From IMG/VR virus record IMGVR_UViG_3300045118_000312, positions 1 to 20,314 of that record: 20,314 nt of DNA; one strand, given 5' to 3'. The notes beneath the pieces were generated by a model, which was not told where the DNA came from, ran no database searches, and worked only from the letters and a program-made list of their open reading frames with translations. Every line of letters starts with the position of its first letter. Position 1 is the first letter of the stretch. Both the position numbers and the translations under genes were made by a program. The stretch is from a virus. Shown piece by piece: positions 1 through 6,859 of this stretch.

Positions 1-333
1 GATATACAACTAAATAAAGAATTATATGATTATATCGATAGAACAAAGCGCATTAATGCTAGACTTCAAAATTTATATATTTGTTGTGAAAAAGAAAAAT
101 TATTTTTACAATCTGGTGATGAAGACACTAGTAAGGTTAAATATAATTTTTCTGAATATAAAGGTGAAGATTGGGTATTAAAATTTGGGTATCGAAGTTT
201 TATTTCTTTATGGGGATTGTTAAATGATAATTTTACGTTGTCATTTCACTATAATTCCGACCGGGCATTAGGAATAATGAAGGCTTCATTGCCTGATGAT
301 ACAGAAACTTACTATTTATTAAGCAAAGTTTAA
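1..333 (+). CDS. C-terminal part of a PCNA/gp45-like DNA sliding clamp (5' truncated)
   Basis: The frame is open from base 1 to TAA at 331-333, giving 110 residues of a protein that begins before the window. Its order of features fits the last domain of PCNA-type clamps: an 'F-x-x-SGDEDTSKVKY' strand, then 'WVLKFGYRSF', then 'FTLSFHYNSDRALGI', and a final 'ETYYLLSKV' strand. In PCNA the matching parts are the SGD/SG strand, the F-x-L-x-Y-L segment, the VTLS strand and the terminal YYLAP. A clamp tethers the replicative polymerase to DNA and is loaded by a clamp loader. The family B polymerase 2 kb downstream supports this call. It rests on recalled motif order and not on an alignment, so another replication protein is possible. 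The N-terminal half lies outside the window. Confidence 0.55.
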   Translation, partial: DIQLNKELYDYIDRTKRINARLQNLYICCEKEKLFLQSGDEDTSKVKYNFSEYKGEDWVLKFGYRSFISLWGLLNDNFTLSFHYNSDRALGIMKASLPDDTETYYLLSKV

Positions 334-405
334 TGTTTTCTGTTTAAATTTTTGATTAAAAAATATATACTATAGATAACAAATTAAATTTATTTGGAGG
401 TAAAC

Positions 406-582
406 ATGGCTAGGGTTAGTAGAGAAGAAATGTCTTTTAATAAGGTTTATTGGTCTGATTTTGCTAAACCCTGTAAAAAGTGTAAAAAAGAATGTAAACA
501 AAGCCATAAAGTAACAGTTTTAAATTGTCGCGGAGAGGCAATTAAACCGGAAACCAGAGGTAGAAAAAAGAAGCTGGCGTAG
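406..582 (+). CDS. Small Cys-rich basic protein with AT-hook-like tail, 58 aa
   Basis: The ATG at 406 follows a strong GGAGG at 396-400. The TTG at 394, 12 bases earlier, lies over this ribosome site and is not the start. The protein has a C-x2-C-x3-C cluster (CKKCKKEC) and one later Cys near 'VLNC', suggesting a small metal-binding knuckle. It ends in 'ETRGRKKKLA', a basic stretch like an AT hook. Nucleic-acid binding is a reasonable guess, but no family is recognised with certainty. The stop codon TAG (580-582) lies inside the following tRNA gene: its T and A are the conserved U8 and A9 of the tRNA, so gene and tRNA overlap by 10 bases. Confidence 0.75.
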   Translation: MARVSREEMSFNKVYWSDFAKPCKKCKKECKQSHKVTVLNCRGEAIKPETRGRKKKLA

Positions 583-648
583 CTCAATTGGTAGAGCGGC
601 TGATTTGTAATCAGTTGGTTGCGGGTTCAATTCCTGCCGTCAGCTCCA
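573..648 (+). tRNA. tRNA-Thr (anticodon TGT)
   Basis: A full cloverleaf can be drawn by hand. The 7-bp acceptor stem is GCTGGCG with CGTCAGC (one G-T pair). The D stem is GCTC/GAGC. The anticodon stem is GCTGA/TCAGT around the loop TTTGTAA, giving anticodon TGT. The T stem is GCGGG/CCTGC around TTCAATT. CCA is encoded at 646-648. It reads ACA, a codon favoured in this AT-rich genome. Its first ten bases are also the last codons and stop of the upstream small protein gene. Confidence 0.95.
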
Positions 649-663
649 TGATTATTTTATAGA

Positions 664-828
664 ATGGTTAAATTTTGTCCTTTTAAATTTTGTAATAGCA
701 ATAATAGAACAGAGGACAGTCTTAAATGTGAAAAAGACCGTTGCTGTTTTTGGGTATTTGATGGTCTTGTTTACCATTGTACTATAAAAGTGTTGGGACA
801 GGCCATTGCTAATCTTAAGCCCATTTAA
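664..828 (+). CDS. Small Cys-rich protein, 54 aa
   Basis: This short ORF starts 16 bases after the tRNA, with an in-frame stop directly upstream, so ATG 664 is the only likely start. No good ribosome site is visible. Cysteines lie at about residues 5, 10, 22, 27, 28 and 39 ('CPFKFC', 'LKCEKDRCCFWV', 'YHC'), a spacing typical of very short metal-binding or disulfide-linked phage proteins. The function is unknown. The coding nature is supported by the coherent Cys pattern and by a decayed copy of its 3' half at about 1090-1152, part of a tandem duplication. Confidence 0.6.
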   Translation: MVKFCPFKFCNSNNRTEDSLKCEKDRCCFWVFDGLVYHCTIKVLGQAIANLKPI

Positions 829-1430
829 TATTAAGGATTAAGGAATGAAGCATAAAACAGAAACATTTTGGGATCGAGTAGAAAAATGCAACCATGAATA
901 TTCTCCGAATTATTATTATTGGATAGGATGTACAACACCGTATTGTGATGGGGGCGGTGAACAACACTGTTTAAAATGTGGTGTTTATATATATTCATGT
1001 CAATGTAGGTGTGAGTATGGCATGTCTGGGTGGTCCCATAAAAGATGGAAAACATATTGGAAAAAAAGACACAAAAATGTTTGAAGAGCGAAAAAGACCG
1101 TTGCTGTTCTTGGGTGTTTGATCATTGTACTGACAATCTTAAGCCCATTTAATATTAAGGATTAAGGATTAAGGAATGAAGCATAAAACAGAAACATTTT
1201 GGGATCGAGTAGAAAAATGCAAACATGAATATTCCCCAAATTATTATCCTGGAACAGGATGTACAACACCATATTGCAATGGAGGCGGCGAAGAACACTG
1301 TTTAAAATGTGGTGTTTATATATCTTCATGTCAATGTGGGCATGAGTGTGGTATGTCTGGGTGGTCCCAGAAAAGATGGAAAACATATTGGTCAAAAAAG
1401 ACACAAAAATGTTTAGAGAGTAAAACACAA
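730..1430 (+). repeat. Tandem duplication, two copies of about 350 bp
   Basis: Copy 1 (about 730-1089) and copy 2 (about 1090-1430) both start with GAAAAAGACCGTTGCTGTT, contain CTTAAGCCCATTTAATATTAAGGATTAAGG, and carry a Cys-rich gene starting ATGAAGCATAAAACAG. Copy 2 has lost about 35 bases of the upstream small ORF and gained one extra GATTAAG unit, so only the second gene of each unit is still intact. Further differences are scattered substitutions, some silent, so the copies look diverged and selected and not like an assembly artefact. Confidence 0.85.
845..1084 (+). CDS. Cys/His-rich small protein, zinc-binding type, copy 1 (79 aa)
   Basis: ATG 845 has AAGG just upstream (ATTAAGGA). The protein shows 'EKCNHEYSPNY', 'GCTTPYC', 'EQHCLKCGVYIYSCQC' and 'GMSGWSHKRW', with many Cys and His residues arranged as paired knuckles. 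The H-C-x2-C-G-V-Y-I-x2-C-x-C block followed by G-M-S-G-W is, from memory, seen in small unassigned phage proteins. Zinc binding is inferred. It is nearly identical to the next gene (1176-1439) and arose with it by tandem duplication. Its role is unknown. Confidence 0.75.
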   Translation: MKHKTETFWDRVEKCNHEYSPNYYYWIGCTTPYCDGGGEQHCLKCGVYIYSCQCRCEYGMSGWSHKRWKTYWKKRHKNV

Positions 1431-1439
1431 TGTGTTTGA
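1176..1439 (+). CDS. Cys/His-rich small protein, zinc-binding type, copy 2 (87 aa)
   Basis: Paralogue of the gene at 845, with the same start and the same ATTAAGGA ribosome site. The Cys/His positions are all kept ('EKCKHEYSPNY', 'GCTTPYC', 'EHCLKCGVYISSCQCG', 'GMSGWSQKRW') while other residues have changed, which argues that both copies are under selection. The C-terminus is longer ('CLESKTQCV') because the frame runs on past the end of the repeat. The last ten bases overlap the start of the next gene at 1430. Function unknown. Confidence 0.75.
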   Translation: MKHKTETFWDRVEKCKHEYSPNYYPGTGCTTPYCNGGGEEHCLKCGVYISSCQCGHECGMSGWSQKRWKTYWSKKTQKCLESKTQCV

Positions 1440-1876
1440 AATATCTTTTATCGGAAGAAATAGATATTTCAGGATATGGATATAAAATTGTTATACCCAC
1501 AGACAATCCTGATGTATTTTTATCATATTATAAAAGATTTGTGCTTGGTAAGGGCGGCAATTTATCTAACATTAAATCTGAAACAAAACAATTTATTATT
1601 CAGAATCCCGATGTTTTTTGTGTTGAATCTGTTATACAATATAAAATAATGCAAACATCAATCGTTAAAAACTTCATTAGGACTTATACACAATACACTA
1701 AACAGGAATATATAGCAGGAATACATTTATATAAAAGCCTGAAAACGGCATCTATATATTATGGATATTCTTATGGATTAACCAACATCATAAAATGTCA
1801 TTATAATAAAGCGATTGCACATGATCCCGAAACTGTGGTTGCGCTTGAAGTAACTCCAGTTGAATTAATTTATTGA
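1430..1876 (+). CDS. Unknown phage protein, paralogue A of a tandem pair (148 aa)
   Basis: ATG 1430 overlaps the end of the preceding gene. The N-terminus 'MCLKYLLSEEIDISGYGYK' and C-terminal blocks 'AGIHLYKSL', 'NIIKCHY' and 'AHDPETVVALEVTPVELI' are shared with the next gene, so the two form a tandem paralogous pair of about 140 residues. The leader M-C-L-K-Y-L-L-S-E-E fits the [IL]-x-E capsid-targeting-like pattern seen on many later genes here. No domain is recognised with confidence. The 'GIHLYK ... VALEV' arrangement recalls small phage domains of unknown function. Confidence 0.75.
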   Translation: MCLKYLLSEEIDISGYGYKIVIPTDNPDVFLSYYKRFVLGKGGNLSNIKSETKQFIIQNPDVFCVESVIQYKIMQTSIVKNFIRTYTQYTKQEYIAGIHLYKSLKTASIYYGYSYGLTNIIKCHYNKAIAHDPETVVALEVTPVELIY

Positions 1877-1904
1877 CGATAAACTGAAAGATTGGGATAG
1901 TTTT

Positions 1905-2312
1905 ATGTGCATAGAAACATTTTTGCCTTTAGAAGAAATAGCAGGATACGGCTATAAGGCAGTCACAAAGACTGACGATCCAATAATATTTCTTCCATAT
2001 TTTTCTGGATTTGGATGTAGTAAACCGCCCGGTTATTTTTGGTATGATATTATGGATGGGCGACCTATAGTTGAATCAATATATTATAAAATATTAAGGT
2101 CAACCATTGTTAAAAATCCCAAAATGATATATACACGAGATCAGAAAAGTTTATATCCAGCAGGAATACATTTATATAAAAAACTATATTATAGTGAAAT
2201 ATATGCTAACAGTATGATTTCTATTATTAAATGTCATTACCGTAAAGTGGTAGCACATGATAATAATGTTATAGTGGCACTTGAAGTGACTCCAGTTGAG
2301 ATTATAGAATAG
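1905..2312 (+). CDS. Unknown phage protein, paralogue B of a tandem pair (135 aa)
   Basis: The ATG at 1905 follows 28 bases after paralogue A. It shares 'EEIAGYGYK', 'SIYYKILRSTIVKN', 'AGIHLYKKL', 'IIKCHYRK' and 'AHDNNVIVALEVTPVEII' with the gene before it, while the middle differs and is shorter. The conserved ends suggest one compact domain. Its TAG stop at 2310-2312 shares one base with the GTG start of the DNA polymerase, so translation is probably coupled. Function unknown. Confidence 0.75.
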   Translation: MCIETFLPLEEIAGYGYKAVTKTDDPIIFLPYFSGFGCSKPPGYFWYDIMDGRPIVESIYYKILRSTIVKNPKMIYTRDQKSLYPAGIHLYKKLYYSEIYANSMISIIKCHYRKVVAHDNNVIVALEVTPVEIIE

Positions 2313-4048
2313 TGTTTAAAAATATTAATTATGATTATAGAAAATCTACTATCCATCTGTGGGAAACTATAAATGGAGAAGATTTTTACGATGAAATACA
2401 ATGGGTTCCTTATGTGTGGCTGAGGAGTCCAGATGGGATCACAAAAAACATTGATGGTGATCCAGTCATAAAAAAAACATTTAAAAATTATTATGAATAT
2501 AAGGAATTTATATCAAACAATGAATATATATGTTATGAAAATAGAATTAAGCCGGAAATTCAGTTTCTAGTAGATCGTTATTATGGAATAAATGATGATA
2601 AAATTGAAGTTCCAGTATTAAAATTATTATGTCTGGACATAGAAGTAGATTCTGATTCCTTTCCCGATCCACAAAAAGCTGATGACTGTGTTACAGCAAT
2701 TACCACTTGGAACAGCACTACCGGAAACTATCTTACTTTTGGAATAAAACCTGCCAATATTGATAATTTTATTTATTGTGAGTCGGAAGAAACCCTATTA
2801 AAAAATTTAATTGCACATATTGCCAAATATCGCCCTGATGTTATTATGGGTTGGAATGTGTATTATTTTGATATACCATATATTGTCAATAGAGCCAAAA
2901 AAATTTTAGATGAATCATATTTGATGCTTTCTCCTATAGGACATGTAAGAACTTGGAAGGCTGCACCATTATTAAATGATGCCGGAAAACCACTAAAAGG
3001 CACCGAACATAAAATTGATATAGCTGGTGTGGCTATTTTGGATTACCTGGATTTATATAAGACATATGGTAAAAAACAAGCAACCTACACTCTTGGTTGG
3101 GTGGCACAACAAGAAATTGATGAAACAAAAACGGATTTTTCTGAAAATGCGGCATCTTTAAGGGATTTATATGAAAATCATTGGGAAAAATACATTGAAT
3201 ATAATATTCAAGATGTCAATTTAGTTGTAAAATTGCATCAGAAATTGAATTTTATTGGCTTGACACAGGCACTATCTTTACTGTCGAAGACCCCGTTGAC
3301 ATGTTATAGTACTGTAAGTGTCCAAATAGAAGGAATTTTATTGTCACACTTACGTAGAAAAAATAAATGTGGTCCTATATTGGAATATGGGATCAGAACA
3401 GATTTTCAAGCAGCATATGTAAAAGAACCAAAGCCTGGATTATATAATTGGATTGTGGATATTGATGTTGCTTCACAATATCCTACTTCTATTATTATAT
3501 TAAATATGTCGCTTGAGACATACTTTGGTAAAATCTTAAATGATGAAAGTAGTATTGTGGATTGTACCAGAAAAAGACATTTTGATGAGATATCGATAGT
3601 AAAAAAAGATGGCAAGAGGTTGAAGTATAATTCACACCAACTAGAAATATTCAATAAGGCACTAAAACAGGGATATTTTTCTATAGCTCCTAATGGTGCC
3701 GTTTTTGATAATAGAACAATAGGATTTATTCCAGAGGTGGAAAAACGGCTTTTTTCTGATCGAAAAAAACTTAAAGCTGATATTAAAATATTGAAGCAAC
3801 AGAAAAAAGCCGTTACAATGTTGGATAAAAGGCAATTAGCATATAAAACCATACTCAACTCGATGTATGGGGTGTTATCTTTGCCATATTCCAGATATTC
3901 TAATATAAACATTGCAGAGGCAATTACTTCATGTGGCCGTCATATATTATTATCTGGTGCAAAATTTGTTAATAGTTTTCTAAATGAGCCAAATAATGAA
4001 TTGAAAGAGATTTTAAGGGAGATTTCTAATGAAGATTTTAGCCTGTGA
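2312..4048 (+). CDS. Family B DNA polymerase, N-terminal piece (exonuclease, motifs A and B)
   Basis: A GTG start overlaps the previous stop (TAGTG). The 578-residue product is the first two thirds of a T4 gp43-like replicative polymerase. Visible parts are exonuclease motif I 'DIEV' (D109, E111), motif II 'GWNVYYFDIPY', motif III 'YNIQDVNLV', polymerase motif A 'DIDVASQYPTS' (catalytic Asp near 385) and motif B 'KTILNSMYG' (K512, N516). The protein stops soon after the helix 'FLNEPNNELKEILREISNEDF', just before motif C should appear. Motif C is at the start of the second piece at 4271. Only the last two residues before the stop (SL) come from the insert. The two products must associate to form an active enzyme, because each lacks essential residues. 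Confidence 0.93.
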   Translation: MFKNINYDYRKSTIHLWETINGEDFYDEIQWVPYVWLRSPDGITKNIDGDPVIKKTFKNYYEYKEFISNNEYICYENRIKPEIQFLVDRYYGINDDKIEVPVLKLLCLDIEVDSDSFPDPQKADDCVTAITTWNSTTGNYLTFGIKPANIDNFIYCESEETLLKNLIAHIAKYRPDVIMGWNVYYFDIPYIVNRAKKILDESYLMLSPIGHVRTWKAAPLLNDAGKPLKGTEHKIDIAGVAILDYLDLYKTYGKKQATYTLGWVAQQEIDETKTDFSENAASLRDLYENHWEKYIEYNIQDVNLVVKLHQKLNFIGLTQALSLLSKTPLTCYSTVSVQIEGILLSHLRRKNKCGPILEYGIRTDFQAAYVKEPKPGLYNWIVDIDVASQYPTSIIILNMSLETYFGKILNDESSIVDCTRKRHFDEISIVKKDGKRLKYNSHQLEIFNKALKQGYFSIAPNGAVFDNRTIGFIPEVEKRLFSDRKKLKADIKILKQQKKAVTMLDKRQLAYKTILNSMYGVLSLPYSRYSNINIAEAITSCGRHILLSGAKFVNSFLNEPNNELKEILREISNEDFSL

Positions 4049-4274
4049 TTGTTGCCATGGATTTATACCGTTATCATATGATAAACAATCATGTAAATGT
4101 GGTTTGATTGCTGGTAAATATGATGATGTTGATGGTCGTCAAGGTATAATCTGGACCAAAGATAAAATCAAAACTAGAGTCATTGGTGTACCGAACAGTT
4201 TGCGTTATGGATTAAGGGACAGAACGGAAGCTTGGATAATATCATGGAACGATGAACGATTGACAGTAAAATGA
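4029..4274 (+). CDS. Small CxC-rich protein encoded in the polymerase-splitting insert (81 aa)
   Basis: The ATG at 4029 lies inside the end of the first polymerase piece, after AGGGAG at about 4015-4020. The stop TGA (4272-4274) overlaps the ATG of the second piece (ATGA), so all three frames are chained. The sequence has 'CDCC' near the start, 'CKCG' about 14 residues later, then 'GKYDDVDG' and 'IGVPNSLRYG', a layout that from memory is like small zinc-ribbon phage proteins. No homing-endonuclease motif (GIY-YIG, LAGLIDADG, HNH) is visible. It fills almost the whole 243-bp insert, so the insert is essentially this gene. Confidence 0.7.
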   Translation: MKILACDCCHGFIPLSYDKQSCKCGLIAGKYDDVDGRQGIIWTKDKIKTRVIGVPNSLRYGLRDRTEAWIISWNDERLTVK

Positions 4275-4282
4275 TTGATTTT
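4040..4282 (+). other. 243-bp insertion splitting the DNA polymerase gene, flanked by GATTTT
   Basis: GATTTT occurs at 4034-4039 and again at 4277-4282, in the same reading frame of the polymerase, exactly 243 bases (81 codons) apart. Removing one copy plus the intervening DNA joins '...REISNEDF' to 'VIYGDTDSNFF', which restores an unbroken polymerase of about 865 residues with motif C in the expected place. A stop codon occurs 6 bases into the insert (TGA 4046-4048). The boundaries are inferred from the direct repeat and the restored reading frame, and a few bases of shift are possible. Confidence 0.75.
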
Positions 4283-5152
4283 GTTATATATGGGGATACT
4301 GATTCAAATTTCTTTTCTATTGAAAAGTTCATAGATGCTCAAAAAGAATCGGTAAAAATAAACTGGTATAAACTATCTGATTCCCAGAAGATTAACTATG
4401 CCAAACGGATCAGCCGTTTGGTGGTAGATTATGTCAATGAATGTTCATTTGTCGATATTCAATTGGGCGATTTCAATTCCCAAGTCAAAGACTTTAAGAT
4501 TGTTTTTGAGCAAGAGATCATTGCTAGAACTGCCCTTTTTTGTTCAAAAAAAAGATATGGTCTTGCTGTTGTAGAAGAAGATGGTGTATCTGTTAATAAA
4601 ATCCAAATTAAGGGGCTGGAAATTATCAGGTCAGATACGCCAGTAGTAATTAAACCGCTTCTGAAAGATTTTTTGGAGATGGTTCTACATGGTGCCTCTG
4701 ATAGAGAATTATCTGATAGAATTGAAAAACACAAACAGATTATTTATACAGAAACAAACCCATATAATATTGCAGTAAATAGGGGGGCAAACAATCTTGC
4801 TCAATATGAACAAGCAGAAAAGGCTATACCGTGGCATATTAAAGGGGCAATCAATTTTAATACGTTGATCGACGGTTTCAACCTTACCAATTATAGAAAA
4901 ATAGTTGGGGGTGGTGAGAAAGTGCGAACAGTGTATTTGAAAAAAAATATGTTTGATATGGAAGTTTTATCATTTATTACCTGGCCGGAAGAATTTTCCG
5001 ATTTGAATATTTTAATCGATAATGTTAAAATGGCAGATAGACAGTATGTAAAAAAAATAGAAGATTTATTGTCTGTTATAAATAAGCAACATTGTTTGCA
5101 GACAAATATGTTTGATATATTTTTTGGGGATGGTGGTAATGGTGTAGAATGA
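4271..5152 (+). CDS. Family B DNA polymerase, C-terminal piece (motif C, thumb)
   Basis: The 293-residue product starts with 'MIDFVIYGDTDSNFF', which holds motif C (YGDTDS, catalytic Asp at 9 and 11). It continues with 'CSKKRYGLAV', the KKRY element that contacts primer-template DNA, then a thumb-like region. The C-terminus 'QTNMFDIFF' looks like a clamp-binding peptide, as at the end of T4/RB69 polymerase. The start codon overlaps the stop of the small gene before it, and the local ribosome site is poor, so translation is probably coupled. With the first piece it makes up a full-length enzyme. Split gp43 proteins are known from some T4-like Aeromonas phages, where a homing endonuclease gene lies between the parts. 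Confidence 0.93.
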   Translation: MIDFVIYGDTDSNFFSIEKFIDAQKESVKINWYKLSDSQKINYAKRISRLVVDYVNECSFVDIQLGDFNSQVKDFKIVFEQEIIARTALFCSKKRYGLAVVEEDGVSVNKIQIKGLEIIRSDTPVVIKPLLKDFLEMVLHGASDRELSDRIEKHKQIIYTETNPYNIAVNRGANNLAQYEQAEKAIPWHIKGAINFNTLIDGFNLTNYRKIVGGGEKVRTVYLKKNMFDMEVLSFITWPEEFSDLNILIDNVKMADRQYVKKIEDLLSVINKQHCLQTNMFDIFFGDGGNGVE

Positions 5153-5179
5153 AGCATTAGAATAGGCAAAAGGGATATT

Positions 5180-5323
5180 ATGGCAGTGAATGTTCTGTTT
5201 CTATGTCGTTTTGCCTCTGAATTGGTGGAAGCTGGTAAACTTTCCAGGAAGAATTCTCATAGGGATGGGGGTGTTTGGAATATGCTGTATGGCTGTTTAT
5301 GTATTTATTATGTAAAATCGTAG
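5180..5323 (+). CDS. Possible small protein, 47 aa
   Basis: The gap between the polymerase and the methyltransferase holds one short frame, ATG 5180 to TAG 5321-5323, preceded by AAAAGGG at a good distance. The product (starting MAVNVLFLCRFASEL) has a Cys- and aromatic-rich end 'YGCLCIYYVKS'. No family is recognised, and a frame of this length can occur by chance. The rest of the gap (5324-5373) shows nothing clear. Confidence 0.35.
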   Translation: MAVNVLFLCRFASELVEAGKLSRKNSHRDGGVWNMLYGCLCIYYVKS

Positions 5324-5373
5324 AATTTGCAAGGGCAGAAACAAGTAGATGAAAAAAAGAAGACCGTGTAGAT

Positions 5374-6561
5374 ATGCATTCATATATAGAAAAACCAACA
5401 TTACCTGTTGAAGTAACAGATAAGACACCTCTTGATTGTCTAAATTTGAATTGGCAAGAGAGAGACCTGCCGGAAAAAGAACGTACAAAACATGTCCACC
5501 GTCTTCATCCCTACCTTGGTAAATTCATTCCACAGTTGGTTGAGATTTTTCTAAGAAAGTATTTCAAACCGGGTCAAACTGTTCTGGACCCATTCTGTGG
5601 TTCTGGAACTACCTTAATTCAGGCAAATGAGCTTAATATCAATTCAATAGGCTATGATATATCTGTATTTAATGTTCTTCTTAGTAAAGTTAAAACAGAA
5701 AAATACAATATCGATAATCTAAAAAAAGAAGTTCTTGATATAATTGGAAAAGTTAGTATGGTAGCAAAAAAAGGAGAGCAATTAGGACTTTGGGAGGACA
5801 AGTTAGATATATCAGCCGATAACGAATATCTTAGAAAATGGTTCGCATCCCAAGCCTTATGTGAATTAATGACATACCACCACTTAATAGAAACAGAAGG
5901 ATATGAATACAAAGATTTACTAAAGATAATTTTATCAAGAGCCGCTCGTTCTGCTCGATTAACTACTCATTTTGATCTTGATTTTCCAAAAATTCCACAA
6001 ACAGAGCCTTATTGGTGTTATAAGCACTCACGAGAATGTGTCCCTACTACCGAAGCGTTTAAATTCTTAAGACGATACAGCGTTGATACTATTAAAAGAA
6101 TAATAGACTTTTCATCGAAAAGAACTAATGCTTTTGTGAAAGTTTATCATAGAGATAGCCGAAAAAACGTTTTTCAGCCGATAGATGGCGTTATCACGAG
6201 TCCTCCTTATGTCGGTCTTATAGACTATCATGAACAACATGCATACGCATATCATCTATTAGGTTTAGAAGATAGAAGAGATAAAGAAATAGGATCAGCG
6301 TCAAATGGTTTAAGTAAGAAAGCGCAAAAGCTATATCAAGAAAACTTAGCAGAAGTATTTATAAGAGCAAAGGATGCAATGCCTAAAGGTGGAAGAATTA
6401 TTATAGTGGCAGCCGATACTAAAAAATTATATGAAGAAATTGCTCATCTTTCCGGAATGGAAATCGAAGGAATTATTAATCGACATGTTAACCGAAGAAC
6501 AGGACGTCGAGCAAATAAATTTTATGAATCAGTGTTTATCTGGAAAAAAAAAGATTCTTGA
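5374..6561 (+). CDS. DNA adenine-N6 or cytosine-N4 methyltransferase
   Basis: The 395-residue product has 'LHPYLGKF' (residues 45-51, motif X region), 'LDPFCGSGTT' (71-80, S-adenosylmethionine-binding motif I) and 'TSPPY' (S276-Y279, catalytic motif IV). The order X, I, a long middle part, then IV is that of alpha-class amino-methyltransferases, in which the part between I and IV recognises the target. It should methylate an exocyclic amino group at a specific DNA site, probably to protect phage DNA from host restriction. No restriction gene lies next to it. It stands alone, with gaps of about 220 and 100 bases at its sides, and looks somewhat less AT-biased than its neighbours, which fits lateral gain. 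Target sequence unknown. Confidence 0.88.
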   Translation: MHSYIEKPTLPVEVTDKTPLDCLNLNWQERDLPEKERTKHVHRLHPYLGKFIPQLVEIFLRKYFKPGQTVLDPFCGSGTTLIQANELNINSIGYDISVFNVLLSKVKTEKYNIDNLKKEVLDIIGKVSMVAKKGEQLGLWEDKLDISADNEYLRKWFASQALCELMTYHHLIETEGYEYKDLLKIILSRAARSARLTTHFDLDFPKIPQTEPYWCYKHSRECVPTTEAFKFLRRYSVDTIKRIIDFSSKRTNAFVKVYHRDSRKNVFQPIDGVITSPPYVGLIDYHEQHAYAYHLLGLEDRRDKEIGSASNGLSKKAQKLYQENLAEVFIRAKDAMPKGGRIIIVAADTKKLYEEIAHLSGMEIEGIINRHVNRRTGRRANKFYESVFIWKKKDS

Positions 6562-6595
6562 GTATTTTTTACATGAAAAAAAACATAAAGGTTGT

Positions 6596-6604
6596 TGATA
6601 TACT
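6596..6604 (+). promoter_or_regulatory. Candidate extended -10 promoter (TGATATACT)
   Basis: TGATATACT fits a TGn-TATAAT-like extended -10 element. It lies after the methyltransferase stop and about 60 bases before the next gene. The same nine bases recur at 16425-16433 before the structured RNA elements. A second TATAAT follows at 6618-6623. No good -35 box is seen. Confidence 0.35.
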
Positions 6605-6664
6605 GTCTCCTGGGATGTATAATATATAGAAGAAGAATATGTTTACTAATAGCAGAGAAAACAT

Positions 6665-6820
6665 ATGAAAATTATTCATATTTTATCAGTTATCGGCTCT
6701 TCTCTTATATATTATGGTTCTAATTTTCCAGAATTAGATTTTGAGCATGAAATAGCATTGTTGCTTGGCTGTTTTGTTCTCATTGCTGTTATATTGTTGG
6801 TGACAATTTTACCACGATAA
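6665..6820 (+). CDS. Small membrane protein, 51 aa, paralogue 1
   Basis: ATG 6665 to TAA 6818-6820. The product has two hydrophobic stretches: 'IIHILSVIGSSLIYYG' near the start and 'IALLLGCFVLIAVILLVTI' near the end, separated by 'NFPELDFEHE'. It aligns closely with the gene at 7462-7614 (MK-x-I-x-I, VIG, SLI/TLI, NFP-x-L, E-x-x-L-x-x-G-C-x-x-L-I), so the two are paralogues separated by two other genes. The paralogy supports both as real genes and fixes the start of the second. It is probably an inner-membrane protein with both ends on one side. Role unknown. Confidence 0.65.
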   Translation: MKIIHILSVIGSSLIYYGSNFPELDFEHEIALLLGCFVLIAVILLVTILPR

Positions 6821-6859
6821 AACAAAAATAAAATCATTTATTTTTTAGAGGTATGGAAT

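Noticed and set aside
1162-1506. Minus-strand ORFs at 831-1055 and 1162-1506 that resemble each other
   Set aside because: Their similarity simply reflects the tandem DNA duplication. The plus-strand Cys-rich frames keep all their cysteines.
3406-3912. Minus-strand ORF of 168 codons
   Set aside because: It is antisense to the conserved polymerase motif A-B region and has no ribosome site, so it is a shadow of a real gene.
4029-4274. Homing endonuclease or intein in the polymerase
   Set aside because: No GIY-YIG, LAGLIDADG or HNH motif. No intein block A or terminal HN, and stop codons separate the three frames.
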